Source: an uncultured Bacteroidales bacterium
GTDB lineage: Bacteria; Bacteroidota; Bacteroidia; Bacteroidales; UBA932
NCBI GenBank assembly: GCA_905234475.1
Contig: CAJOHX010000006.1
Coordinates: forward strand, 1-55,042
Length of the DNA: 55,042 nucleotides
Direction of reading: 5' to 3'
In this document: one piece after another, positions 23,448-30,954 of the stretch
Layout: each line of letters starts with the position of its first letter
How positions within the stretch are numbered: position 1 is the first letter of the stretch
Notes under the pieces: generated by a model
Told to the model about the DNA's origin: nothing
Seen by the model: the letters and a program-made list of their open reading frames with translations, nothing else
Database searches by the model: none
Made by a program: the position numbers and the translations under genes

Positions 23448-24386
23448 CTACTCGATGGAATTGATATCAATCAGGTTGTTCAGGATGGCGTACACCGTCA
23501 GGCCGGGCACCGTCTTGATTCCCGTTTTGCGGGTGATGTTCTTGCGGTGCGTGATCACGGTGTTGATGGAGATGTGGTGCTTGTCGGCAATCTCCTTGTT
23601 GAGCAGCCCCTGCGCCACGCTTACCAGAATCTCCTTCTCGCGCTCGGAGAGCTCCTGCCGTTCGCCGGAGGCTTCCTCCTGCACGTGCGGCCGCGGCCGG
23701 GCGAGCTGGGGATTCTCCAGCAGGCGCACCATCGGCACGAGGATGTTGTCCTCGATATAGGTATGGCACTGCAGGTCCTCCTGCAGTACGAAGACATGCA
23801 GCAGCAGCTCGATCCGCATCCGGTTGTCGCAGACCGGCGGCAGGGATTTCATCACCAGGTTCTTGAAATCCTCCAGCTTCTCGTCGATGTTGGAATGGTT
23901 CTCCTCGAAGCGGTCGATACAGAATCCGCTCCGCTGCCGGCCGATGATCAGGTCCTGCACGTACGGGATGACCTCCTGCTCCTCAAAAGCAAAATGGCGT
24001 TCCAGCTCGACTTTGTAGCCCTGGAAGAAATCCAGGACCACCTTGCGCTGCGATGCGGAACACGGCTCCAGCAGCTGCGAGACCGCCGCATCCATCTCCA
24101 CCATCGCCCGGCTCAGATAGTAGTCGTGCGACTGGTGCAGGTAGCGGAGAATGTCCCCAACGTGGCTGTGGTGGAGCATCTCCGGCGTCGGCTTGAAATC
24201 CGGCCGTGAATAGACCTCACAGAGCAGGATCACCGTGTCCGGATCCAACCCGCACTGCAAGCAGACCTCAGACACCGTCTTCTCTCCAAAACACCCGTCT
24301 ATCCCCAGACGCGCCAACACGCCGAGCAGCCGGTAATTGGCCCCGACCAGGGCGGCCACCTTCATATCGCTGGTAAACTTGTCCAT
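23448..24386 (-). CDS. RIC/hemerythrin-like sensor fused to a LuxR-type DNA-binding domain
   Basis: Residues about 10-55 resemble the N-terminal ScdA/RIC domain (RLLGVLARLGIDGCFGEKTV, VCLQCGL). Residues about 75-230 form a hemerythrin-like helical bundle with metal-ligand candidates, including HHSH, HQSHDYYL, ERHFAFEEQE, EENHSNIDEK and CHTYIEDNI. The C-terminus (about 245-312) is a LuxR helix-turn-helix: LSEREKEILVSVAQGLLNKEIA, then ISINTVITHRKNITRKTGI. RIC proteins repair or sense iron-sulfur damage from nitric oxide or oxygen, so a redox- or NO-responsive regulator is inferred. Start 24386 is chosen because a TAAATTTG box (24393-24400) covers the earlier ATG. Confidence 0.88.
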   Translation of the reverse strand: MDKFTSDMKVAALVGANYRLLGVLARLGIDGCFGEKTVSEVCLQCGLDPDTVILLCEVYSRPDFKPTPEMLHHSHVGDILRYLHQSHDYYLSRAMVEMDAAVSQLLEPCSASQRKVVLDFFQGYKVELERHFAFEEQEVIPYVQDLIIGRQRSGFCIDRFEENHSNIDEKLEDFKNLVMKSLPPVCDNRMRIELLLHVFVLQEDLQCHTYIEDNILVPMVRLLENPQLARPRPHVQEEASGERQELSEREKEILVSVAQGLLNKEIADKHHISINTVITHRKNITRKTGIKTVPGLTVYAILNNLIDINSIE

Positions 24387-24392
24387 AACACA

Positions 24393-24400
24393 CAAATTTA
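24393..24400 (-). promoter_or_regulatory. -7 box of the hemerythrin-LuxR gene
   Basis: TAAATTTG on the minus strand, 6 nt upstream of the ATG at 24386. No clear -33 TTG. Confidence 0.5.
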
Positions 24401-24410
24401 CACAATTTTT

Positions 24411-24440
24411 TTGCGATTCTCAGAATTATCCCTATTTTTG
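24411..24440 (+). promoter_or_regulatory. Promoter of tRNA-Leu
   Basis: TTG (24411-24413), 19 nt, then TATTTTTG (24433-24440), 17 nt before the mature tRNA start. It is divergent from the hemerythrin-LuxR promoter. Confidence 0.8.
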
Positions 24441-24457
24441 CAGTCCCAAAGTAGAAT

Positions 24458-24541
24458 GCGGCAGTGGTGAAATGGTAGACACGCTACTTTGAGGGGGTAG
24501 TGGGCATTTGGCCTGTGTGAGTTCGAGTCTCACCTGCCGCA
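24458..24541 (+). tRNA. tRNA-Leu (anticodon GAG)
   Basis: An 84-nt class II tRNA with acceptor stem GCGGCAG/CTGCCGC, D arm TGGTGAAATGGTAGACACG, anticodon stem CTACT/GGTAG with loop TTGAGGG (anticodon GAG), a long variable arm, and T arm GTGAGTTCGAGTCTCAC. The discriminator is A and CCA is not encoded. Confidence 0.96.
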
Positions 24542-24543
24542 CG

Positions 24544-24573
24544 AAAAACCGGAGCAGTTACGCTCCGGTTTTT
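24544..24573. terminator. Bidirectional terminator between tRNA-Leu and the feo operon
   Basis: AAAAACCGGAGC and GCTCCGGTTTTT form a 12-bp stem around AGTTAC. The plus strand continues into a T-run after the stem, and the minus strand also ends in Ts. It serves the tRNA and the convergent feo operon. The stop codon of the Cys-rich protein begins at its edge (24573). Confidence 0.9.
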
Positions 24574-24773
24574 TATTTTGTATGACAGAAGGGACAGCCG
24601 GAGGCGGCGGAACAGCCGCGGCAGGAAGAAGAAGAGTCTCCTGAATGGCAGGCGCTGCCGCCGGAGGCGGCGCAGCCGCAGCTGCCGGCACGGCCGGGAC
24701 GCAAGGCGGCGCGCAGGGCAAAGAACAGTGCGGCGGCGACCAGAAGAAGGATAAGCAGGGATGCGAGGTTCAT
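24573..24773 (-). CDS. FeoB-associated Cys-rich membrane protein
   Basis: The 66-aa protein has one N-terminal transmembrane helix (LASLLILLLVAAALFFALRA) followed by a Cys-rich tail with GSCGCAASGGSACHSG, SSCRGCSAASGCPFCH and nine or so cysteines. This layout and its position 19 nt downstream of feoAB match the FeoB-associated Cys-rich family (often called FeoC-like in gut anaerobes). It is thought to assist ferrous iron transport, perhaps by holding iron or a redox centre. The mechanism is not established. Confidence 0.88.
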   Translation of the reverse strand: MNLASLLILLLVAAALFFALRAALRPGRAGSCGCAASGGSACHSGDSSSSCRGCSAASGCPFCHTK

Positions 24774-24792
24774 GACAATCGTAGACTATTAA

Positions 24793-27138
24793 CTAACAGA
24801 GCATCCCTGCTATCCAATAACACACAAGCGCGGCCACCCAGGCCACGACACACTGAAAGATCACCACCCCAATGGCCCACTTGCCGCCGAGCTCGCGCTT
24901 GACGGCGGCGATAGCGGCTACGCAGGGCGTATAAAGCAGACAGAACGCCAGCATCGGAATCGCGGTAAGCACGGTCATGGAGGCCGTCACGTTCAGCACC
25001 TCCATGGTCGCCACCACGCTCTCCTTGGCGAGGAATCCCGTCACGAGCGACGTCACGATACGCCAGTCGCCCAGCCCGAGCGGGCGGAACAGCGGAGCCA
25101 ACACTCCCGCGACCCCCGCGAGCATGCTGTCCTCCGGCTCCACCAGGCGCAGCCGCCAGTCGAAGCTTTGCAGGATCCAGATCACGATCGACGCGATAAA
25201 AATCACGGTGAAAGCCCGCTGGAGGAAGTCCTTGGTCTTGTCCCAGAGCAGATGCCCCACATTCTTCGCGCCCGGCATGCGGTAATTCGGCAGCTCCATC
25301 ACGAACGGCGTCGGACGGCTCGGCTTCGGCAGGTGCTTGCACACCAGCGCCACCAGGATGCCGATCAGGATGGCCGACAGGTACAGGATCACCAGCACCA
25401 GCCCCCCGTGGCCGGGGAAAAACGCATTCGTGAAGAACGCGTAAATCGGAATCTTCGCCGAGCAGCTCACGAACGGCGTCAGCAGGATCGTCATCTTGCG
25501 GTCGCGCGACGAAGGCAGCGTACGCGTGGCCATCACCGCCGGCACACTGCAGCCGAAGCCGATCAGCAGCGGCACGATGCTCCGGCCGCTCAGGCCGAGC
25601 TTGCGCAGCAATTTATCCGTGACAAACGCCACCCGCGCCATATACCCGCTGTCCTCCAGGATGGACAGGAAGAAGAACAGGATAATGATGATCGGCACGA
25701 AACTCACGACCGTGCCCACGCCGCCGAACACGCCGTCCACGACGAGCGAGCGCACGGCGGGCGTGACGCCCCAGCGCAGCATCCCGGCGTCTGCCCAGCC
25801 GGCGAGCGCCTGGATCCCCTGGTCCAGCAGGTCCTGCAGCGGCGCGCCGAGCACGTCGATTGACAGCCAGATCACCAGGGAAATCACGACCACGAAAATG
25901 GGAAGCGCCGTCCAGCGTCCGGTCAGGACGCGGTCCAGGCGCCGGCTGCGGCGGTATTCCTTGCTCTCGCGCGGCTTCACCACGGTCTGCTCCGTGAGCC
26001 GGCGGATGAAGGCGAAACGCATGTCCGCCATGGCCGCGTTGCGGTCCAGGCCGCGCTCCTGCTCCATCTGGACGATGATGTGCTCCACCATCTCCTTTTC
26101 ATTCTCCTGCAGGCCCAGCGCCTGCTCCACCGCGGCATCGCCCTCCACGAGGCGGCTCGCCGCGAAACGCAGCGGAATCCCCGCGCGCTCCGCGTGGTCC
26201 TCGATCAGGTGCATGATGCCGTGCAGGCAGCGGTGCACCGCGCCGCCGTGGTCGTCCTTGTCGCAGAAATCCTGGCGCGCGGGCTTCTCCTGGTAGCGTG
26301 CCACGTGCAGCGCATGCTCTACGAGCTCGTCCACGCCCTCGTTCTTCGAAGCAGAAATGGGGACCACCGGCAGGCCGAGGATCTCCTCCATCTTGTTGAC
26401 ACGGACGGAGCCGCCGTTGCCGCGGACCTCGTCCATCATATTGAGCGCCAGCACCATCGGAACGTCCAGCTCCATCAGCTGCATGGTTAGGTACAGGTTG
26501 CGCTCGATGTTGCCGGCATCCACGATGTTGATGATGCCGCGCGGATGCTCCTTCAGGATAAACTCGCGGGTAACGATCTCCTCGGAGGTATAGGTCGACA
26601 GGGAATAAATGCCCGGCAGGTCCGTCACGAGCGCGTCGGAATGGCCCCGGATCACGCCGTCCTTGCGGTCCACCGTGACCCCCGGGAAATTGCCGACATG
26701 CTGGTTGGAGCCGGTCAGCTGGTTGAAGAGCGTCGTCTTGCCGCAGTTCTGGTTGCCCGCCAGGGCAAATGTGAGCTTCGTGCCCTCCGGGAGGGGGTGC
26801 TCGTGCGACTTGTCATGGTATTTGCCGCCCTCGCCGAAACCCGGGTGGGCGACGGGGTCCACCGGCTCGACCGACGGGTCGTCGCCCACGAAAGGCTCCG
26901 GCGCCGGCAGGTCGTCCACGGCCTCCACCTCAATCTGCGCGGCCTCGGCCAGGCGCAGCGTCAGCGTGTAGCCGCTCACCAGCAGCTCCATCGGGTCGCC
27001 CAGCGGGGCGTATTTCACGAGGGTCACCGGGGCCCCGGGAATGAGTCCCATATCCAGGAAATGCTGCCGCAGGACGCCGTCGCCCCCGACAGAAAGGATC
27101 ACGGCGCTCGCGCCGACGGGAAGCTCCCGCAATGTCAT
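24793..27138 (-). CDS. feoB: Ferrous iron transporter, FeoA-FeoB fusion
   Basis: Imports Fe2+ across the inner membrane, driven or gated by GTP. From the ATG at 27138 the protein is 781 aa. Residues 1-75 form an FeoA SH3-like domain (MTLRELPVGASAVILSVGGD). A charged linker follows. The G domain shows G1 GNQNCGKTTLFN, switch NFPGVTVD, G3 DLPGIYSL and G4 NMMDE. The C-terminal half has two Gate motifs (IGFGCSVPAVMATRTL and LLYTPCVAAIAAVKREL) among about eight helices. The longer frame to 27192 is rejected because a promoter lies at 27155-27185. Separate and fused forms both occur; the fusion is common in Bacteroidales. Confidence 0.95.
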   Translation of the reverse strand: MTLRELPVGASAVILSVGGDGVLRQHFLDMGLIPGAPVTLVKYAPLGDPMELLVSGYTLTLRLAEAAQIEVEAVDDLPAPEPFVGDDPSVEPVDPVAHPGFGEGGKYHDKSHEHPLPEGTKLTFALAGNQNCGKTTLFNQLTGSNQHVGNFPGVTVDRKDGVIRGHSDALVTDLPGIYSLSTYTSEEIVTREFILKEHPRGIINIVDAGNIERNLYLTMQLMELDVPMVLALNMMDEVRGNGGSVRVNKMEEILGLPVVPISASKNEGVDELVEHALHVARYQEKPARQDFCDKDDHGGAVHRCLHGIMHLIEDHAERAGIPLRFAASRLVEGDAAVEQALGLQENEKEMVEHIIVQMEQERGLDRNAAMADMRFAFIRRLTEQTVVKPRESKEYRRSRRLDRVLTGRWTALPIFVVVISLVIWLSIDVLGAPLQDLLDQGIQALAGWADAGMLRWGVTPAVRSLVVDGVFGGVGTVVSFVPIIIILFFFLSILEDSGYMARVAFVTDKLLRKLGLSGRSIVPLLIGFGCSVPAVMATRTLPSSRDRKMTILLTPFVSCSAKIPIYAFFTNAFFPGHGGLVLVILYLSAILIGILVALVCKHLPKPSRPTPFVMELPNYRMPGAKNVGHLLWDKTKDFLQRAFTVIFIASIVIWILQSFDWRLRLVEPEDSMLAGVAGVLAPLFRPLGLGDWRIVTSLVTGFLAKESVVATMEVLNVTASMTVLTAIPMLAFCLLYTPCVAAIAAVKRELGGKWAIGVVIFQCVVAWVAALVCYWIAGMLC

Positions 27139-27154
27139 CTTCGATTCCACGGTG

Positions 27155-27185
27155 CAAAGTTCGCCCACGCGCGCGAAATACGCAA
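27155..27185 (-). promoter_or_regulatory. Probable promoter of the feo operon
   Basis: TTG (27183-27185), 20 nt, then GAACTTTG (27155-27162) on the minus strand. The first -7 base is G instead of T. It lies 16 nt upstream of the ATG at 27138. Confidence 0.5.
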
Positions 27186-27205
27186 TACCCATTTATAGGG
27201 ATACC

Positions 27206-28075
27206 CTACAGAAACGCGCCTTTCGCTTTCGACTGCTCCCGGAGCTGCTCCAGCTCCGGGAAACGGGCACGCAGCTCCTTGATATAGCGCCAGGGGATGG
27301 CGGAGAAGTTCTTGACGCCCATCCCGACCAGCTCCAGCACCTCGCGGATGCGCATCCAGCGCCAGTTTCGATTCGGGTCGGAGACCTTCACCACCGTGGA
27401 AATGCACTTGAGCTGCATCTTCTTCTCGCGGCCGGGACGGCGGCCGGCGCGGTCATGGACCGCCTGCGCCGCCGGCACCACGCCGCACAGCAGCTTGTGC
27501 CAGTGCAGGCGGTGCAGCCAGTTGTCGTCTTCGCCGTACTGCCTGAACGCCGGGCTGAAACCGCCCACGGTCTCGATGGCCCGGCGGCTCACCAGCCAGT
27601 GCGCCGCCATCACGAAAGGCACCTCCACCACCAGCGTATCGGTATGGAAGCCGGTCAGGCGGGCGTCGATGAGCTTGCCGCATTTCTTGTCGAAACGCTT
27701 GTCGCGCCGGCCATGACCGTTCATCTGCATGGGGCTGAGCACGCCCCAGTCGGGCTTGTGCGCCGCGATGAGCTTCTCCAGCGTGTCCTTCTCCAGCCGG
27801 GCGTCCTGGTTGAGCAGGTAGGCAAACGCATACCCCTCATCCAGCGCCATGCGCAGGCCGATGTTGTTGGCAGCGCCGAAGCCCAGGTTCTCCCCCGTCT
27901 CGACGATGCGCACCTGCGGGAAATCGGTGCGAATAAGCGGCAGCGTGCCGTCCGTGGAGCCGTTGTCGATCACCACCACGTCGGCGGGATGCGTAGAGTT
28001 CTCTACGCTCCGCAGGCACTTGCTGACCCACTTCAATGCATTGTAGGTCACGATGATAACGAGAACGTCAGCCAT
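27206..28075 (-). CDS. Family 2 glycosyltransferase
   Basis: The 289-aa GT-A fold enzyme opens with VLVIIVTYNALKWVSKCLRS. It has the nucleotide-binding IDNGSTDGTL, the ENLGFGAANNIGLR segment typical of rhamnosyl- or galactofuranosyltransferase-like GT2 proteins, and NQDARLEKDTL in the place of the DxD motif. No transmembrane helix is evident. Its start lies inside the upstream GT2 gene (8-nt overlap), so the pair is translationally coupled. Probably elongates a surface polysaccharide or LPS; donor and acceptor are unknown. Confidence 0.9.
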   Translation of the reverse strand: MADVLVIIVTYNALKWVSKCLRSVENSTHPADVVVIDNGSTDGTLPLIRTDFPQVRIVETGENLGFGAANNIGLRMALDEGYAFAYLLNQDARLEKDTLEKLIAAHKPDWGVLSPMQMNGHGRRDKRFDKKCGKLIDARLTGFHTDTLVVEVPFVMAAHWLVSRRAIETVGGFSPAFRQYGEDDNWLHRLHWHKLLCGVVPAAQAVHDRAGRRPGREKKMQLKCISTVVKVSDPNRNWRWMRIREVLELVGMGVKNFSAIPWRYIKELRARFPELEQLREQSKAKGAFL

Positions 28076-29018
28076 GATAGTACTTCATGAAAATGTCTTT
28101 CGGGCGCTCCCGGGTGAAGATGTGGCGCGTGATGTTGCGGAAGGTCTCCCACGCGATGCGGTTCGCCTCCGAGGGGTCGCGGCGCAGCCGGAGCGCGGCC
28201 TTGGTGCGCTTGCTGAACTCCGCCAGCCACACGGGCAGCGCCAGCAGGAAATATTTCACGCGGCTCCCGCCGCTGAAAAAGATCAGGGACCCCCGCACCG
28301 CCGCCGGGCGGATGGCCGGGGAGATGCGCGTGGCCGTGGTGCGCCACTTGTGGGTCAGGCTCACCGCGCGGTCCACATAGACGCCGTAGCCTTTCCGGCG
28401 CGCCAGCGTCGACAGGGCGATATCCTCCGGGGTGAAGAAATACGTCTCGTCAAACCAGCCCAGTTCCCGGAAGACCTCAGTGCGGATCAAGAACGCCGCG
28501 CCGGTGATGTTGGAGGTGCGGAACACCTCGCCGAGAACAGGCGCCTTGCCGACCGTGTCGTCAATCGGCTCCTTATGCAGATGCCACTGCTGCAGCACGT
28601 AATAGCGCGCGGGATACGGCGGGCGGCCGCAGAGCTGCAGCGAGCCGTCGGCGTTGAGCAGCCGCGGGCTGACAATCGCCGCCTCCGGCGGCAACTTCTC
28701 AAAATCGCGCACGAGCGCCCCGATCACATCCTCGCGGATCTCGGTGTCGTCGTTGAGCACGAAGCAAAACTGCCCCTGCGCCTGCCGCAGTGCCAGGTTA
28801 TTGTTTTCGCTGAAACCGCGGATCTCATCGCTCACCACCCATCTTACCCACGGGAAATCCGCCTGCGCCCGGGCCAGATTCTCCGGGCTGAAACGATACG
28901 CCACCACAAAACACTCATACGGCACGCCCGTATGCGCCCGCACCCCCTCCAGACAGGGATACAGGTTGTCCATCCGGTTCATGCACACGATGACGATGCT
29001 GACGAGCGGCGCTTCCAT
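28068..29018 (-). CDS. Family 2 glycosyltransferase
   Basis: The 316-aa protein has the GT-A opening PLVSIVIVCMNRMDNLYPCL, RGFSENNNLALRQAQGQFCF, and LNDDTEIREDV as the DxD-type metal site. GWFDETYFFTPEDIALSTLA is the acceptor-side ED motif. A moderately hydrophobic segment near residues 245-262 (VKYFLLALPVWLAEF) may contact the membrane. The ATG at 29018 is chosen over a GTG at 29024 because a TATCTTTG box (29024-29031) ends 5 nt before it. It overlaps the next glycosyltransferase gene by 8 nt. Confidence 0.9.
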   Translation of the reverse strand: MEAPLVSIVIVCMNRMDNLYPCLEGVRAHTGVPYECFVVAYRFSPENLARAQADFPWVRWVVSDEIRGFSENNNLALRQAQGQFCFVLNDDTEIREDVIGALVRDFEKLPPEAAIVSPRLLNADGSLQLCGRPPYPARYYVLQQWHLHKEPIDDTVGKAPVLGEVFRTSNITGAAFLIRTEVFRELGWFDETYFFTPEDIALSTLARRKGYGVYVDRAVSLTHKWRTTATRISPAIRPAAVRGSLIFFSGGSRVKYFLLALPVWLAEFSKRTKAALRLRRDPSEANRIAWETFRNITRHIFTRERPKDIFMKYYHG

Positions 29019-29023
29019 CAGCA

Positions 29024-29031
29024 CAAAGATA
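29024..29031 (-). promoter_or_regulatory. -7 box of the glycosyltransferase pair
   Basis: TATCTTTG on the minus strand, 5 nt upstream of the ATG at 29018. No TTG at the usual position. Confidence 0.5.
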
Positions 29032-29045
29032 GCAAAAAAAGAGAA

Positions 29046-29627
29046 TCAGAGGAGACCGTCCGGAAGATCGAGGTCAAGGGTGCGGGTGGCGGGGTCGGCG
29101 GAGAGGATGAGGTCGGGGTGCAGGGGGATCAAGATATCGTTCCCCGGCTTGGCTTTGAGCGAAGCGAGGTCGGCATCAGCCGACCGGCCGGACCCGGGAC
29201 TTTGCGGATGCAAAGTCGGAAAGGGGCTTGAGGCCGCAGGGGTTTGGGGCGGAGCCTCAATAATCAATAAAGGATTGCCGGGGATGGGCTCGAGGCCGGA
29301 GACGACGCCGACGCGCTCGCCGCGGCATAGCAGCGTCCAGCCGGTGAAATCCAGCTCCTCCTCCTCTTCCCACTCGCCCTCGACATACACGGCGCGCCCG
29401 ACCACCTCCTCGGCATCCGCCAGCGAAGTGATATCATTCAGGTGAATGATGGCCTTGGAATTGCCGCGCTGCTGCAGGTCCTGGATAAAAAAGGGAACCG
29501 GCAGTCCATCGAATTCGATGAACACCGGTTCCTGAAGGTCGATCTGAGCGACCTCGATGTCGCGCACTCCGATCAGGAGGCCGCCATCGGTGCCGTTGGA
29601 TTTGAGAATCTTGGCGATCTGGAGCAT
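29046..29627 (-). CDS. rimM: Ribosome maturation factor RimM with repeat-derived insertion
   Basis: RimM helps mature the 3' domain of 16S rRNA and binds uS19. The N-terminal barrel (IAKILKSNGTDGGLLIGVRD) and the PRC-barrel (VGRAVYVEGEWEEEEELDFTGWTL, VVSGLEPIPGNPLLII, then ILIPLHPDLIL and LDLDLPDGLL at the C-terminus) are recognisable. Between NPLLIIE and ILIP, normally about 10-15 residues, there are some 40 residues (124-164) rich in Pro, Ser and Ala. These are encoded by the dispersed repeat at 29169-29243 plus a repeat-like stretch giving KPGND. The frame is intact, so the protein is probably functional. It lies 6 nt after rpsP. Confidence 0.9.
   Translation of the reverse strand: MLQIAKILKSNGTDGGLLIGVRDIEVAQIDLQEPVFIEFDGLPVPFFIQDLQQRGNSKAIIHLNDITSLADAEEVVGRAVYVEGEWEEEEELDFTGWTLLCRGERVGVVSGLEPIPGNPLLIIEAPPQTPAASSPFPTLHPQSPGSGRSADADLASLKAKPGNDILIPLHPDLILSADPATRTLDLDLPDGLL
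29169..29243 (-). repeat. Dispersed structured repeat, copy inside rimM
   Basis: On the minus strand it reads CCCCTTTCCGACTTTG, then CAAAGTCCCGGG, then CCGGCCGGTCGGCTGATG and GCCGAC. This matches 22259-22336, but with a different loop between GACTTTG and CAAAGTC. It encodes about residues 129-153 of RimM. Confidence 0.82.
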
Positions 29628-29633
29628 GCGGGC

Positions 29634-30203
29634 CTACTCGGCGGCAGGAGCCTCCTCGGCAGCGGCCTCAGCGGCGTCCTCAGCAGCAGCCTCGGCAACC
29701 TCGGCGGCAGCTTCAGCGGCCTCGGCAGCCTTGGCGGCAGCCAGCTCGGCGGCCTTCTTGGCAAGCGCCTCGGCGCGGGCCTCGTTGACCTTGGCCTCCT
29801 CGGCCTTCGCAGCCTTGCGGGCCTCGATATCAGCGGCCTTGATGCCGGACTTCTTGGCCTCGACCTTGGCGTCGCGCTGTGCCTTCCAGTCATTCCACTT
29901 CTTATCGGCAGCTTCCTGGGTCAGGGCACCCTTGGCGACACCGCCGTCAAGGTGGTGGCGAAGCAGCACACCCTCATAGGAGAGGATGCGGCGTGCGGTC
30001 AGGGTCGGCTCGGCACCCACCTTCAGCCAGGCGAGGGCGCGCTCGGCGTTGAGCACGATCGTAGCCGGGTTGGTGTTGGGATTGTAGGAGCCCAGTTGCT
30101 CGATAAAACGACCATCGCGCGGAGCGCGCGAATCCGCCACTACAATGTGGAAGAATGCGAAATTCTTCTTACCGTGGCGCTGTAAACGAATCTTAACAGC
30201 CAT
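29634..30203 (-). CDS. rpsP: Small ribosomal subunit protein bS16 with long C-terminal extension
   Basis: The first 80 or so residues are standard bS16 ([47 protein letters not shown]). The protein continues to 189 aa with a Lys/Ala/Glu-rich tail, first basic ([20 protein letters not shown]) and then almost only Ala and Glu ([18 protein letters not shown]). Extended bS16 is usual in Bacteroidales; the tail is probably helical and outside the ribosome core. It heads the rpsP-rimM unit. A consensus promoter lies 57 nt upstream, leaving a leader. Confidence 0.96.
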   Translation of the reverse strand: MAVKIRLQRHGKKNFAFFHIVVADSRAPRDGRFIEQLGSYNPNTNPATIVLNAERALAWLKVGAEPTLTARRILSYEGVLLRHHLDGGVAKGALTQEAADKKWNDWKAQRDAKVEAKKSGIKAADIEARKAAKAEEAKVNEARAEALAKKAAELAAAKAAEAAEAAAEVAEAAAEDAAEAAAEEAPAAE

Positions 30204-30260
30204 TGTGAATCTGTTGCTAAAAAATTAAACCTAACTCATTCCTACCCGAGGAATGGACGG

Positions 30261-30291
30261 CAAAGATACGCCAAAAAAATCACTTGTGCAA
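30261..30291 (-). promoter_or_regulatory. Promoter of rpsP-rimM
   Basis: TATCTTTG (30261-30268, minus strand) with TTG (30289-30291) 20 nt upstream. It overlaps the 3' end of the DUF616 gene. Confidence 0.75.
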
Positions 30292-30954
30292 CAAGTATTT
30301 GAAACCCGGATGATTGCGGGTGTTGCGCCCGCCCAGCAGCGAGTCGTCCCAGGGCAGGCCGCAGCGCTCCACGCACCAGCGCAGCGACAGCTGGTCGCGG
30401 CGGCTCAGGTGCTGGATGCGGTCCCACCACAGCTCGTCCAGGGCCACGATTTCCGGGGCCGCATGGCGGCGGAAAAGCAGATTGCTCTCGATCAGTCCGG
30501 CATGGCGCGGCAGGCCGTGGAAAAACAGGAAAGCCCATACCCGCAGCAGCCCGCACACATTCAGATACTTCATGTCGAAGCACTTGCGCGCCTCGGCATA
30601 GGTGCAGTCCCGGTCGGGATGCGGCACGCCGCTGAACAGCGCCCCCGCCGCAGCTTTCGCCTGCGCAGCGGCAAAAAGCGACCCGTCCAGCAGGGCGATG
30701 TTGCCGTCGATCCAGACGCTGCACTCATACTCCGGCAGCAGCTCGTGCGGGTGCGTCTTGGCCCAGCGGGCGTCCAGCGTCGGCGAGCCCTGCGAAGCCG
30801 GCAGCTCGCGGATCTCCCACGCCCCGATGCGCCCGGCGGCCTTCTCCCCCTGCCCCACGAAGCAGATGAAATCGAACCCGGCGTCCAGCACGACAGGCTG
30901 CTGCAGCTCGTCGTACGCGCCGACGATGCAGGTATAGACGGCCGTCTTACTCAT
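30280..30954 (-). CDS. DUF616-type glycosyltransferase-like protein
   Basis: The 224-aa protein matches the DUF616 (TOD1/MUCI70-like) group: AVYTCIVGAYDELQQP at the start, DFICFVGQG, ARWAKTHPHELLPEYECSVW followed by IDGNI, and an EIVALDELWWDRIQ segment with DQLSLRWCVERCG. Bacterial members sit in surface polysaccharide clusters and are thought to transfer sugars, but few have been tested. Its first codons overlap the end of the flippase gene by 8 nt, placing it last in the suf-ispE-flippase transcript. Confidence 0.82.
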   Translation of the reverse strand: MSKTAVYTCIVGAYDELQQPVVLDAGFDFICFVGQGEKAAGRIGAWEIRELPASQGSPTLDARWAKTHPHELLPEYECSVWIDGNIALLDGSLFAAAQAKAAAGALFSGVPHPDRDCTYAEARKCFDMKYLNVCGLLRVWAFLFFHGLPRHAGLIESNLLFRRHAAPEIVALDELWWDRIQHLSRRDQLSLRWCVERCGLPWDDSLLGGRNTRNHPGFKYLLHK

